A DNA stretch of 64,000 nucleotides, taken from positions 248,001 to 312,000 of the forward strand of contig NZ_JYMR01000053.1 in NCBI RefSeq assembly GCF_000938255.1, read 5' to 3'. Under the pieces are notes generated by a model. The model was not told where the DNA came from, searched no databases, and saw only the letters and a program-made list of their open reading frames with translations. Below, one piece after another: positions 37,451-47,212 of this stretch. Source of the stretch: Bradyrhizobium sp. LTSP849. Its GTDB lineage: Bacteria; Pseudomonadota; Alphaproteobacteria; Rhizobiales; Xanthobacteraceae. The translations under genes were made by a program, and so were the position numbers. How positions within the stretch are numbered: the first letter of the stretch is position 1; each line of letters begins with the position of its first letter.

Positions 37451-38586
37451 CACGACGGGACCGGGGCTCGTTTCGCGAATGCGTCAGTGCGGGCGGGTGC
37501 ACGCTTGCGCCGCCGGGCCAGCCATAGATAGAGGCCGCTGCCGATCACAACGATCGTGAGCATGTCGAGCGCAGCCCAGATCACTTTCAGCGGCATCCCG
37601 CCATAGTCGCCGAAATGCAACGGCTGCGAGATGAAGAGCGCCTGGAGATACAGCGGCAGTGCCCGACTGTCGGCGACCTCCCCGGTTTCGCCGTCGAGCA
37701 GAACCGGCTTCAACAGCCGCGCCGTCAACGCCGTGTCGCCGCGCATGAAAGCTGCGAAATGGTGCGAGGACGTGAACGGCGTGCCCGGAAACGCGATGAA
37801 GGCGATCTCCATGCCCGGAGCCGCCTGTCTGGCGCGCGCCACGACGTCATCGAGCGAGGCAAGATGCAATGGCGGCGGCTTGCCGGCATAGGGCGCGACC
37901 ATGCTGGCAAGCTCGGTCGCCTTCCACTGGTTCAGCATCAGCTCGGCCCAGGTGTTGACGACGCCGGTCAGCCCGACCACCAGCGCCCAGGCCACCGTCA
38001 CGACGCCAATCAGATTGTGCCAGTCCAGCCAGCGCACGCGGCGCGAGGCATGATCGCGGATGGTCGCAAAGCGCAGGCGGCGGGTGAACGGCCAGTAGAG
38101 CACCACGCCGGAGACGATCGCGACGGCGAACAGCAGGCCCATCCCGCCAAGAAACAGCTTTCCGGCCTGGCCTGCGAACATGTCGGTGTGCAGCTTGAGC
38201 ACGATCAGCATCGGCCCGACACCGACCGGCCCGAGCAGCTTGGCCGAGACCGCATCGAAGGCGCGCAAGGTGGCGTTGTCGGGCGCACCATCGGGAGCGT
38301 TGTTGGTGAAGGCAATCACGATCCCGGGCTCGTCCTTGTCCCATGAAACGTATTGCAGGACGCGACCGGGATCGGCGGCGAGCGCGGCGTCAGCGACGAC
38401 TTGGGGCGTCGCGCGCGCCGCGCTCGCATGAGCTTCGGGCTGGGGGGCGTAGCCCAGGAGCTCATCGATCTCGTGATGGAAGATCAGCGGCAGGCCGGTC
38501 AGACAGAGCAAAAGCAGGAACAATGTCGAGATCAGGCTGGTCCAGGTGTGGACCACGGACCAGAGCCTGACCGTGCGCGCCTTCAC
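37450..38586 (-). CDS. PepSY-domain membrane protein, probable ferric-siderophore reductase-type
   Basis: A 378-residue inner-membrane protein of the PepSY-associated TM family. It shows four main helices (about residues 12-32, 140-165, 185-212 and 340-360), conserved His in VHTWTS, FHHEIDELLG, LKLHTDMFAG and DWHNLIGVV, and the periplasmic PepSY modules. The His pairs suggest haem binding for reductive iron release at the inner membrane. GTG 38586 follows GGGGAGGG 4 bases upstream. It lies 22 bases after the TonB receptor gene, in one operon. Confidence 0.87.
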   Translation of the reverse strand: MKARTVRLWSVVHTWTSLISTLFLLLLCLTGLPLIFHHEIDELLGYAPQPEAHASAARATPQVVADAALAADPGRVLQYVSWDKDEPGIVIAFTNNAPDGAPDNATLRAFDAVSAKLLGPVGVGPMLIVLKLHTDMFAGQAGKLFLGGMGLLFAVAIVSGVVLYWPFTRRLRFATIRDHASRRVRWLDWHNLIGVVTVAWALVVGLTGVVNTWAELMLNQWKATELASMVAPYAGKPPPLHLASLDDVVARARQAAPGMEIAFIAFPGTPFTSSHHFAAFMRGDTALTARLLKPVLLDGETGEVADSRALPLYLQALFISQPLHFGDYGGMPLKVIWAALDMLTIVVIGSGLYLWLARRRKRAPARTDAFAKRAPVPS

Positions 38587-38608
38587 AAAACCCTCCCCTC
38601 GCCTGCGC

Positions 38609-40897
38609 CTACCATTTGTAGGACACGCTGGCGGTGACGCGCCGGCGATCGCCGTAGAAGCAGGACGAGGCCGAGGCGCAGCTCGCGACATAGATCTTGT
38701 CGGTCAGATTGATCACGTTGATGGCCGTGCGCCAGTTCTGCCATTCGTAGTGGACCGCGAGATCGCCGAGCACCACCGCGGGAACTTCCAGCGTGTTGGC
38801 CGTGTCGGCCCAGGACGAGCCGACATAACGCACGCCGCCGCCGAACCCGAATCCTTCGAGCGGCCCGTCCTTGAAAGTGTAGTCGGCCCAGCCCGAGATC
38901 AGCATCTCCGGCGTGTTGGTCGGCGTCTTGCCGATCAGGGTTGGATCGAGATCCTTGCTGGTGAAGAGGTGGTAAGCGGTGAACGAGCCGATCAGCTTCA
39001 GCTCCTTCGTGGCGTTGGCCACCGCCTCAAGCTCGATACCGCGCGAAGTGACCTCACTGGTCTGGTTTTGCAGCGTGACGATGGCGCCCGGCGCAGCGGA
39101 CGGCACGTTCTGGCGTTTCAGATCGAACACCGCGGCGGTGAAGTAGCCGTCAAATCCCTTGGGCGCGACCTTCACGCCGATTTCGGCCTGCTGGCCCGTC
39201 TCCGGCAGGAACAGCTGGTTCGTCGCGTTGAGGCCGATGATCGGATTGTAGCTCGTCGCGTACGACACATACGGCGCGATCCCGTTGTCGAAATTGTAGA
39301 TAAGTCCGGCGCGCCCGCTGAACTTGCTGTCGTCGCGCTGGCCGACGGTGGCGCCGGTGTCACGGGCGGCCTGCGTCGTCTCCACCCAGTCATTACGGCC
39401 GCTCAGCACCAAAGTGAAGTTGCCGAGCTTCATCTGGTCCTGGAGATAAGTGCCGGCCTGCTTCTGCGTGATCTGGAAGTTTCGGAACGGAGCGGTCGGT
39501 AGCGGAACCTCGGCTGCCCCATAGGCGGGATTGAGCACGTTGATCGAGGACACGCCGAACCCGAAGGCCTCATAGTCGTCGATCTGGTAGCCCTTCAGGT
39601 CGACCCCGAACAACATCGTGTGCTTTACCGGACCGGTGTTGAAACGGTACTCTAACTGGTTGTCGAGATCGGCCTGGTTGGCAGTGTTCTTCGCGTACCA
39701 ATTGTAGCGATTGAGAGTGGCCGTCGCCGCATTGCCCCAATCGCTGCCGACGTAACCGCGATAAGTCACGTCGACATGCGCAAACCGCGCGTTCTGCCGG
39801 AACGTCAGATCGTCGGTGAGATTGCGCTCGAACTGATAGCCGAGCATCTCCTGCTCGCGCGTGAACTTGTCGACGCTGGGATCGCCGGCGAAGAAGCTGG
39901 TCGGAATCTTGCCGAACGGCGCGCTGGTCACCGTGCCCTGATAGGGCAGGAAGTTGATGCCGCGGGTATCCTGCTTCGAGGCCGATGCCAGCACGGTGAA
40001 GGTCGTGTCGGCATCCGGCTTCCAGGTGAACGACGGCGCGATGAAGTAGTTGTTGTCCGGCGTGAAGTTGACCTGTGTGTTGCCGTTCTGAACCTGGCCG
40101 ACGACCCGGTAGAACAGCTTGCCGTCCTGGGGCTGCGTCGCGACGGGACCACCGGCATCGAAGCCGACATAGGCATTGCCGAAATTGTTGACGCCGGTCT
40201 CGATGTAGCGGACCGGCTCGGTCGGCGGCATCTTGCTGATGACGTTGACGATGCCGCTCGGGCTCGATCCGCCATAGAGCACGGCCGACGGGCCGCGCAG
40301 CACCTCGACCCGCTCCATGTTCGGCGGCTGGAGCTTCCAGCTCGCATAGGACGTGTAGAACAGCTGCATGCCGTCGAGGAACAGCCCGATGTCATCGGAC
40401 TTGAAGCCGCGGATCAGCCACCAGTCGTTGCGCGTATCAGCGCCGAAGGTGCCGGCGCGCACGCCGGCGGTGTAGCGCAGGACCTCGTCGAGCTTGTTCG
40501 GCTTCTGGTCGCGGATCTGCTCCGCACCGATCACCGAGACCGCCTGCGGCGTCTCCATGATCGGCGTGTTGGTCTTGGTGCCGGACGAACTGCGGTTGGC
40601 GACGTAGCCGTGGACGGGGCCGCGCGCAGTCTCGACGAAGCCGACATTACGTTGCGGCTGCGGTTTCCGGTTGTTGGCCACGGCCGTTGAACGCTGCGCG
40701 CGGCGCGGAGCAGTCGTCGCCGCGCGGCGGCGCTGTTCCGGCGCGGTGACGGTCACCGACGGCAGGCTCTGCGCGCCGCTTTGCGCCGACGATTGCGCGA
40801 GCGACGCCTGCGGCATCAAAACCCAAGCGGACGCGGTCGCCAACACGGCCGACCGCAGCATACGAAGACTGTTCAACGCGCCACCCCAACACTGCAT
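38609..40897 (-). CDS. TonB-dependent siderophore receptor
   Basis: An outer-membrane receptor of about 762 residues. After a signal peptide (cleavage near SLA-QS) comes an Arg/Ala-rich linker, then the plug (TPIMETPQAVSVIGAEQIRD, LRYTAGVRAGTFGADTRND, VEVLRGPSAVLYGGSSPSG) and a 22-strand barrel ending RRVTASVSYKW with a terminal aromatic. The pattern fits the ferric-siderophore receptor family (FhuA/FpvA-like). Start 40897 lacks a good ribosome-binding site; ATGs at 40933 and 40864 are alternatives. The downstream PepSY gene supports iron uptake. Confidence 0.9.
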   Translation of the reverse strand: MQCWGGALNSLRMLRSAVLATASAWVLMPQASLAQSSAQSGAQSLPSVTVTAPEQRRRAATTAPRRAQRSTAVANNRKPQPQRNVGFVETARGPVHGYVANRSSSGTKTNTPIMETPQAVSVIGAEQIRDQKPNKLDEVLRYTAGVRAGTFGADTRNDWWLIRGFKSDDIGLFLDGMQLFYTSYASWKLQPPNMERVEVLRGPSAVLYGGSSPSGIVNVISKMPPTEPVRYIETGVNNFGNAYVGFDAGGPVATQPQDGKLFYRVVGQVQNGNTQVNFTPDNNYFIAPSFTWKPDADTTFTVLASASKQDTRGINFLPYQGTVTSAPFGKIPTSFFAGDPSVDKFTREQEMLGYQFERNLTDDLTFRQNARFAHVDVTYRGYVGSDWGNAATATLNRYNWYAKNTANQADLDNQLEYRFNTGPVKHTMLFGVDLKGYQIDDYEAFGFGVSSINVLNPAYGAAEVPLPTAPFRNFQITQKQAGTYLQDQMKLGNFTLVLSGRNDWVETTQAARDTGATVGQRDDSKFSGRAGLIYNFDNGIAPYVSYATSYNPIIGLNATNQLFLPETGQQAEIGVKVAPKGFDGYFTAAVFDLKRQNVPSAAPGAIVTLQNQTSEVTSRGIELEAVANATKELKLIGSFTAYHLFTSKDLDPTLIGKTPTNTPEMLISGWADYTFKDGPLEGFGFGGGVRYVGSSWADTANTLEVPAVVLGDLAVHYEWQNWRTAINVINLTDKIYVASCASASSCFYGDRRRVTASVSYKW

Positions 40898-40982
40898 GTT
40901 TGATGCGTCATGCCGCCAGTCCCGTGACGGCATGCGTTTGCGGTGACGCTTATGTGAGGGCGCGCGATTTCCCTAATTGAAA

Positions 40983-41007
40983 GCTTCTTAGAGACGCTCT
41001 TAGAAGC
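40983..41007. promoter_or_regulatory. Imperfect 25-bp palindrome in the receptor promoter region
   Basis: Ends GCTTCT and AGAAGC frame the direct-repeat-like TTAGAGACGCTCTTAGA. The right half CTTAGAAGCGATCCAA partly resembles an Irr/ICE element (TTTAGAA-N3-TTCTAAA). It is the only operator-like feature between the receptor start and the MarR gene and may be an iron-responsive site. Confidence 0.4.
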
Positions 41008-41037
41008 GATCCAACATGTCCAGAGATTGCTGAGAGA

Positions 41038-41553
41038 TCAGCGCGGCGCTTTCTCGGCCTCGAGCATCTCTTCCGCTGTCGCAGTGAGACGCTCGATCTG
41101 TGCGAGCAAGGTGTCGAACTCGTCCTTGCTCAGATGTTCCAGCAGCCGTCGATTGCGCTCCTGCGCACCGGCGACGATCGCATCATGCGCGGCGAGTCCT
41201 GCCGGCGTCAGCGACACCAGCACTTCGCGGCTGTCTTTGGGGTTGGCCGATTTCACGATCAGCTTGCGCGAGACGAGCTCAGCGAGCGCGCGGCTGATCT
41301 GTCCCTTGTCCTGGCCGACCGCTTCGGCGAGTCGCGCCACGCTCATCGGCGGACGCCGGCCGAGCGAGGCGACGAGGCCGAATTCGACCGAGGACAATCC
41401 GGCGAGCCGCTTGTAGCGCAGGATGGCGCCGCGCTTGAGCAGATTGGCAAGCACCATCAGCCGCGACGACAGCATCACGGTGATCGGTGCGGGCGCCCCG
41501 CTGTCGTCGGCCTCGGGCGATGCGCGCCCGTCCCTGCTCTGTGTCTCGCTCAT
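41038..41553 (-). CDS. MarR-family transcriptional regulator
   Basis: A 171-residue regulator with the winged helix-turn-helix typical of MarR: FGLVASLGRRPPMSVARLAE, then recognition helix DKGQISRALAELVSRKLIV and wing NPKDSREVLVSLTPAGLAAHD. Dimer helices lie at both ends. It is transcribed away from a Rieske oxygenase gene across a 170-base gap and probably controls that gene. It could also read through toward the receptor gene. Confidence 0.9.
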   Translation of the reverse strand: MSETQSRDGRASPEADDSGAPAPITVMLSSRLMVLANLLKRGAILRYKRLAGLSSVEFGLVASLGRRPPMSVARLAEAVGQDKGQISRALAELVSRKLIVKSANPKDSREVLVSLTPAGLAAHDAIVAGAQERNRRLLEHLSKDEFDTLLAQIERLTATAEEMLEAEKAPR

Positions 41554-41639
41554 GTCTCACCTGTGCCAAGAAAGCCGTGGTGTGCCAAGCCCGCGCACTG
41601 CAGCATCCAAATGCAATTAAGAGGCATTTTGAAAATCGT

Positions 41640-41650
41640 TGACAATGTCA
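41640..41650. promoter_or_regulatory. Short perfect palindrome in the MarR/oxygenase divergent region
   Basis: TGACAATGTCA is a 5-1-5 dyad. It overlaps TTGACA at 41639-41644, which would serve as a -35 element for the plus-strand oxygenase gene starting at 41724. It is a candidate operator for the MarR regulator. Confidence 0.4.
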
Positions 41651-41723
41651 TCGATCTACCCTTCACTGGGTCAACAGATGAAGATGACTCGGGTCACCCA
41701 AGACCTGCGGCGGGAGGATCAGC

Positions 41724-42914
41724 ATGAACATCACCCAGCGGGATCGCGATCTCGGCACCGCCTATGCGATGAAGCCGGCGCATACGCGCACCGAACTCAC
41801 CTCGGTCGTGCGCGGCACGCCGATGGGCGAACTGCTCCGCCGCTACTGGCATCCGGTCGGGCTCACGCGTGATGCCACCGACACGCCGAAGAAGGTGCGC
41901 ACACTCGGTGAGGACCTGATCCTGTTCCGCGACAAGCATGGCCGGGTCGGCCTGTTGCACGCCCGTTGCTGCCATCGCGGCACCACGCTCTATTACGGCA
42001 AGGTCGAGGAAGACGGCATCCGCTGCTGCTATCACGGCTGGAAGTTCGACACCGAGGGCCACTGCCTGGACCAGCCTTGCGAACCCGATGGCGGTCAATT
42101 CAAGGACAAGGTGCGTCAGCCCTGGTATCCGGTCGAGGAGCGCTACGGGCTGATCTTCGCCTATATGGGCCCGGCCGAGAAACGTCCGGTGCTGCCGGCT
42201 TACGAATGCCTGGAAAACATGGACGACGGCGAGTTCGTCGAGGCCGACGATTCCTCGATCGGCGGCGGCGGGCCGGCGATCATCCCCTGCAACTGGCTCC
42301 AGCATTTCGAGAACGTGGTCGATCCCTATCACGTGCCTGTCCTGCACGGTTCGTTCTCAGGGCCGCAATTCACCAACATGATGGCCTCGATGCCGGAGGT
42401 GACGTTCGACAAGACGCCGCGCGGGATCGCCGTGCGCTCGATCCGCAAGCAGGACGACGGCAAGGTGTTTTACCGCGTCACTGAAGCGGCGCTGCCCACC
42501 TTGCGCGTGGTGCCGAACCCGCGCGTCGCGCAGTTTGCCCGTGTCGAGTCGATCGGCTGGACGCTGCCGATCGACGACACGTCTTTCCGCATCTACGTCG
42601 CCGGCCGCATCAAGACGTCCGGCGACATCGGCCGCATGCGCTCGAAGTTCAACGGCAAGTTCTGGTGGGACATGACGGAGGCCGAGCACCAGCAATTCCC
42701 CGGCGATTACGAGGCCCAGGTCGGCCAGGGCGCGACGACCATCCATTCCGAGGAGCATTTTGGCCAGAGCGACCGCGGTATCCTGATGATCCGGCGCATG
42801 CTCAGCGATCAGCTCGATGCGATGGAAGCGGGCCGCGACCCGATCGGCGTATCATTTGACGCAGGCGCACAGCCGGTCGAGTTCGAAGCGGGGAACTACA
42901 TCCGCGAAGGCTGA
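41724..42914 (+). CDS. Rieske-type aromatic ring-hydroxylating oxygenase, alpha subunit
   Basis: A 396-residue oxygenase. The Rieske [2Fe-2S] motif is present as CCHRGTTLYYG and, 17-18 residues on, CCYHGWKFD. The mononuclear iron site follows in NWLQHFENVVDPYHVPVLHG (Asn/Asp plus two His). It resembles phthalate-dioxygenase-type alpha subunits. ATG 41724 follows GGGAGGA. No reductase or ferredoxin gene is adjacent, so electrons must come from elsewhere. The MFS gene downstream suggests uptake of an aromatic substrate. Confidence 0.9.
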   Translation: MNITQRDRDLGTAYAMKPAHTRTELTSVVRGTPMGELLRRYWHPVGLTRDATDTPKKVRTLGEDLILFRDKHGRVGLLHARCCHRGTTLYYGKVEEDGIRCCYHGWKFDTEGHCLDQPCEPDGGQFKDKVRQPWYPVEERYGLIFAYMGPAEKRPVLPAYECLENMDDGEFVEADDSSIGGGGPAIIPCNWLQHFENVVDPYHVPVLHGSFSGPQFTNMMASMPEVTFDKTPRGIAVRSIRKQDDGKVFYRVTEAALPTLRVVPNPRVAQFARVESIGWTLPIDDTSFRIYVAGRIKTSGDIGRMRSKFNGKFWWDMTEAEHQQFPGDYEAQVGQGATTIHSEEHFGQSDRGILMIRRMLSDQLDAMEAGRDPIGVSFDAGAQPVEFEAGNYIREG

Positions 42915-42967
42915 CAGCCCGCAAGGGCTGGACCAACGACAACAACAAAGACACATTGGGGGAAGCG

Positions 42968-44263
42968 ATGGTCGATGTGACGTCACAGGTGCCGGTGCAA
43001 ACGGCCGCCGCGGCAACGCCGTCGGCGCGGCGCTACTACGTGCTGGGCCTGCTCACCATCATCTACGCGCTGAACTTCCTCGACCGCACGATCTTCAATG
43101 TCCTGATCGAGCCGATCAAGAAAGAGTTCCAGCTCAGCGACACCATGATGGGCCTGCTCGCCGGCTTCGGCTTCGCGCTGTTCTACTCCCTGCTCGGCAT
43201 TCCCATCGCGCGCGTGGCCGACCGGCTCAACCGCCGCAACATCGTGGCGATGGCGTTCGCGTTCTGGAGCGCGATGACGGCGCTGTGCGGCATGGCGTCG
43301 AGCGTGACCGCGCTGGCGTTCGCCAGAATCGGGGTCGGCATCGGCGAATCCGCCGGCTCCCCCGCCTCGCAGTCGATCGTCGCCGATCTCTTTGCCAAGA
43401 ACGAGCGCCCGCGCGCGCTCGGCATCTACGCCGTCGGCACCTATCTCGGCGTTTTCCTCGGCTATTTCGTCGGCGGCTATGTCAACCAGCACTATGGCTG
43501 GCGGATGGCGTTCTATGTCGCGGGCCTGCCCGGCATCCTGCTCGCGGCTGTCCTGTGGCTGACGGTCTCCGAGCCGAAGCGCGGCGCGATGCAGGAGAGT
43601 TTCGTGCCCGAGCCGCTCGGCCCGACGCTGCGCTTCCTGGCCTCGCAGCAAAGCTTTGTCATCGTGCTGGTCGGTTTCTGCCTCACCACCTACACCAATT
43701 ATGCGACCGCAGCCTGGATCCCGCCGTTCCTCGCCCGCGTGCATCATCTGTCGAGCGCCGAGATCGGCACCTATGCCGGCACCTTCAAGGGACTCGCCGG
43801 CATGGCCGGTACCCTGCTCGGCGGCTTCGTGGTGGCCAATATCAGCCGCCGCGACGATCGCTGGAAGCTGTGGGCGCCGGCGATCACCTCAGGCCTCGCC
43901 GGCCCGGTGTTTGCGCTGTGCATGCTGACGCAGGATTTCGCGATGATGGTGGCGATGCTGGCGCTGACCTCGTTCCTGGTCGGCTTCCACCTCGGGCCGA
44001 TCTTCGCGATCGCACAGACTGTGGCAAAGCCGAGCATGCGGGCGCTGGCCTCGGCGCTGATTGCGCTGACCGCGACCTGCTTCGGCCAGGGCGTCGGCCC
44101 GCTCGCCGTGGGCGTGGTCAACGACGCCCTGAAGGGCAGTTTTGGAGCCGACGCCGTGCGCTATTCCCTGCTCTCGGCGGCGGTCACGACCTCGCTCGGC
44201 GCCCTCCTGTTCGTCTGGGCCGCCCGGTCGATCCGGGCCGATATCGGCCGGGCCGCCGCCTGA
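42968..44263 (+). CDS. MFS transporter, probable aromatic acid or metabolite permease
   Basis: A 431-residue, 12-helix transporter of the major facilitator superfamily. The A-motif lies between helices 2 and 3 (GIPIARVADRLNRRNIV), with LNFLDRTIFNVLIEP in helix 1 as in spinster/aromatic-acid-type members. ATG 42968 follows GGGGGAAG; an upstream TTG in frame is less likely. It lies 53 bases after the oxygenase gene, same strand, so the two probably form an operon. Confidence 0.88.
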   Translation: MVDVTSQVPVQTAAAATPSARRYYVLGLLTIIYALNFLDRTIFNVLIEPIKKEFQLSDTMMGLLAGFGFALFYSLLGIPIARVADRLNRRNIVAMAFAFWSAMTALCGMASSVTALAFARIGVGIGESAGSPASQSIVADLFAKNERPRALGIYAVGTYLGVFLGYFVGGYVNQHYGWRMAFYVAGLPGILLAAVLWLTVSEPKRGAMQESFVPEPLGPTLRFLASQQSFVIVLVGFCLTTYTNYATAAWIPPFLARVHHLSSAEIGTYAGTFKGLAGMAGTLLGGFVVANISRRDDRWKLWAPAITSGLAGPVFALCMLTQDFAMMVAMLALTSFLVGFHLGPIFAIAQTVAKPSMRALASALIALTATCFGQGVGPLAVGVVNDALKGSFGADAVRYSLLSAAVTTSLGALLFVWAARSIRADIGRAAA

Positions 44264-44395
44264 GGCCGCCAGCCTGGCGAAACCAACCGGGCGCATTAAT
44301 GAAACCATTTTGCGGAACCCGCGAAACCATCCGGAAACAGATGGTCTCTAGAAAAAGAGCCAACAGACGGGGGCAAAGCCCGTCGGGAGGCTCAG

Positions 44396-44599
44396 ATGAA
44401 CCATTCAATTCACTCTGCTGATCGCGGTACCCACATGAAGATCGTAGTGGTGGCACTGGTGGCCGGTATCGCAGTGGCCGCCTTCGGGATCGCAGCCCGC
44501 ACCAACGCCGATTACAGCCAGACCGCCCAGTCCACCCACGTGCTCAAGGCCGGCAAGCCGGTGGTGATCACGAGCTCGGGGACCTCGGAAATCCGCTAA
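44396..44599 (+). CDS. Small exported or anchored protein of unknown function
   Basis: A 67-residue protein; ATG 44396 has GGGAGG 5 bases upstream. An in-frame ATG at 44435 starts a clean signal sequence (MKIVVVALVAGIAVAAFGIA) but lacks a ribosome-binding site. The mature part is short (TNADYSQTAQSTHVLKAGK and on). A terminator 30 bases after the stop codon supports a real, single-gene transcript. Confidence 0.6.
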   Translation: MNHSIHSADRGTHMKIVVVALVAGIAVAAFGIAARTNADYSQTAQSTHVLKAGKPVVITSSGTSEIR

Positions 44600-44629
44600 T
44601 CGCGGAAAAGGTCCGGTTTGAGACGAAAC

Positions 44630-44651
44630 GGCCGCTCCAGGGCGGCCTTTT
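44630..44651 (+). terminator. Rho-independent terminator after the small exported protein gene
   Basis: GGCCGC (44630-44635) pairs with GCGGCC (44642-44647) across a 6-base loop, followed by TTTT. Confidence 0.8.
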
Positions 44652-44713
44652 GCTTTCCAGCAGAGGCTTAAGGCCGCGAGCCAAGCCTTTGAATTAACAG
44701 GCTTGGAATCAAA

Positions 44714-46936
44714 TCAGTGGGCCTGCGAGGCGCAATAGTCGCGCCAGAATTGGCGGTAGGCCGCCTCGACGTGGCGAGTATAGATCTCGCCGTTGCCCGC
44801 GGCGGACGCCGCGATCCGTGCCGGCAGGTCCTCGCGCAGCGCAGCCAGCTCGGCGGGAGCCTCTGCAAACCGCTTTGCGATCGCGATGTATCCTTCGTCA
44901 TCCTCCGCGACCCACTCGTCGAGCCCAATGGCCTTGAGAATACCACCGGCTGCCCGGCCCGAGGTCGAATGGCCGAGCTTGGCGACCACCGGGACGCCCA
45001 TGTGAAGGGATTCCCAGGTGCCGGCGCCACCGTTCTGCGGGAACGGGTCGAGCGAGATGTCGATGTTCGCGTACTCGGACATATGCTCGTCGCGTGAACT
45101 CGGCCCCAGACACACCACGCTCTCGTCGGCGACGTCTTGTTCCACGAAACGGGCGACCAGACGGTCGCGCAAACCGGTATCGGCAAGCGCTCCGTGCTTG
45201 ACGACGATTTTCGATCCCGGCACCGCACGCAGCAGCCTCGACCACACCGCCAGCACCTCATCGGAAATCTTGTCGATCCTGTTGAAGGTGCCGAAGGTGA
45301 CATAGCCGTTGCGCAACATTGGCAGGTCGGACCGGTGCAGGCCCGACGACGGCGCCGTCATCGTCAGAATGCACGGCAAGTCGTGGATCTTTTCAGCGAA
45401 GACATCGCGCACCGCGTGCGGGATCGTAACCGGGTCCGCCAGGAGATAGTCCATGGTCTTCAGGCCCGTGCCGGTCGGCGCACCCCAGGCCGACACCTGG
45501 ATCGGCGCAGGCTTGCGCGCAAAGACCCCCAGGCGATTGCCGGACGAATGCCCCGAGAGGTCGACGAGGATATCGACCTTGTCGGCCTCGATGCGATCCG
45601 CCAATTGCTCGTCGGACAGCGGCACCGCATCCACCCAACGATCCGCAAATGCGCGAAACTCGTCGGTGATCTCATCCTGCAACGGCGAGTTGGAATAACA
45701 GACAATCTCGAAATCGGCGCGATCGCGGTGGCGCAACACCGGCATGAAGATGAATCCCGCTGAATGCCGCCGGAAGTCGCCGGAGACATAACCCACCACC
45801 AGCCGCCTGTCCGGATCGAGCAGCCGCGGCGCGAGGCTCCGCCGCGGTTGCACCGCCCCGATCGCATCCCACCAGCCTTTGCGCGCCGCCTGGAGCATTG
45901 CAAAGTCCGCGCCCGGCAGGAAATCCAGGGCAAAGATCTTGTTGCCGATCGCGTCCTCATAAGCCGGATAGATCTCCAGCGCTCGGTCGTAATGCGCGAT
46001 GGCCGCCGCAATGTCGCCGTGGCTCGCGAAGCACACCCCCATCAGGTTGATTGCGATCATGGACTCTGAATTCAGCTCGAGCAGCTTCTTGCAGGCCACC
46101 ATCGCCTCGGTCGCATTGTGCATGATGAGGCTGACAGCCGCCTTGGTTCGCAATGCCAGTTCAAGCGTTGGCGCCAACGCAAGCGCCGCATCAACATCCG
46201 CATTCGCCTGACCAAGGCGTTGAAGCCGCAGATGAAGCCGTCCGCGATGTGCCAAGACCTTCTCATTGCCCGGCCTGAGCGCAAGGGCCGCGTTGAACGC
46301 GATTTCGGCTGCCGCATAGTTCCGGAGTTCGAGCAACGCAATGCCGCGGCCGGCCATCGCCTCCTGATGCGTCCGCTGGAATGACAAGGCGCGTTCGAAG
46401 CTTTGGAGGGCCTGCTCCGCCAGCTCGAGCGCCAGTTCGGCCATCCCGCGATTGCAGTAGGCGTCGGCGTAATCGGGCTTCAGCTTGATGGCCCGGTCAT
46501 GGAGCTCGATCGCCTCCCGCGGCAGCCCGAGATGCATCTGGGTATTGCCGAGGTTGGTGAGCGCCATCGGAAAATTCGGATTGAGCGCCACACCCTTCTC
46601 CTGAATGGTCCGCGCGTCCTCATAGCGCTTGAGCTCGAACAAGACGGTGCCGAGGTCGCAATAGGCGTTGGCCGAGCGCGGGCTGGCGGCCACGGCGGCG
46701 CGAAGCACCGGCTCGGCCTCCTCCGGTCTTTTGACGTCGCTGAGAAACACTCCGAACAGATGCAGCGTCTCGAAATGATCGGGAAGGACCTGGAGGATCT
46801 GCCGGCAGATCGCCTCAACCTCGGCATGCCGGCCATTGCTGTAGGCCTGGTAGGCCGCCGCCAGCGCGGCGTCCGCGTCCTTCTTGAATTTCTTCTGGAG
46901 CCTTGCGTTCTGGAAGGCGCGCGAACCGACGGTCAA
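44714..46936 (-). CDS. TPR protein with SPINDLY/O-GlcNAc-transferase-type glycosyltransferase domain (GT41)
   Basis: A 740-residue protein. Residues about 20-340 are roughly nine tetratricopeptide repeats (for example RSANAYCDLGTVLFELKRYE, YADAYCNRGMAELALELAEQ). Residues about 370-735 form a GT41 domain: LVVGYVSGDFRRHSAGFI, DILVDLSGHSSGNRLGVFA, KPAPIQVSAWGAPTGTGL, DYLLADPVTIPHAVRDVF, YVTFGTFNRIDKIS and ISLDPFPQNGGAGTWESLHM. GT41 enzymes transfer GlcNAc or other sugars to Ser/Thr of proteins; bacterial targets are mostly unknown. The start is TTG 46936 behind GGGGACA; no in-frame ATG exists near it. It stands alone. Confidence 0.9.
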   Translation of the reverse strand: MTVGSRAFQNARLQKKFKKDADAALAAAYQAYSNGRHAEVEAICRQILQVLPDHFETLHLFGVFLSDVKRPEEAEPVLRAAVAASPRSANAYCDLGTVLFELKRYEDARTIQEKGVALNPNFPMALTNLGNTQMHLGLPREAIELHDRAIKLKPDYADAYCNRGMAELALELAEQALQSFERALSFQRTHQEAMAGRGIALLELRNYAAAEIAFNAALALRPGNEKVLAHRGRLHLRLQRLGQANADVDAALALAPTLELALRTKAAVSLIMHNATEAMVACKKLLELNSESMIAINLMGVCFASHGDIAAAIAHYDRALEIYPAYEDAIGNKIFALDFLPGADFAMLQAARKGWWDAIGAVQPRRSLAPRLLDPDRRLVVGYVSGDFRRHSAGFIFMPVLRHRDRADFEIVCYSNSPLQDEITDEFRAFADRWVDAVPLSDEQLADRIEADKVDILVDLSGHSSGNRLGVFARKPAPIQVSAWGAPTGTGLKTMDYLLADPVTIPHAVRDVFAEKIHDLPCILTMTAPSSGLHRSDLPMLRNGYVTFGTFNRIDKISDEVLAVWSRLLRAVPGSKIVVKHGALADTGLRDRLVARFVEQDVADESVVCLGPSSRDEHMSEYANIDISLDPFPQNGGAGTWESLHMGVPVVAKLGHSTSGRAAGGILKAIGLDEWVAEDDEGYIAIAKRFAEAPAELAALREDLPARIAASAAGNGEIYTRHVEAAYRQFWRDYCASQAH

Positions 46937-47135
46937 GCCAATTGTCCCCGGAAATTGCCTGTGGAGCTTGTAACACTATTGATTGATTCGGAGCCCCGAG
47001 GCAGCCGTCCTGGCCGTGGCAATACGGTCCTGCCCTGCTCCGCCCGGCGTTTGATCCCCGTGAATGCAACGTCCTTGACTTCACCATGTCCCCCCTTTAA
47101 GTCCCCCCTCGTTCCGCGCGCGTTCAGCGAGCCAC

Positions 47136-47212
<77 letters not shown>

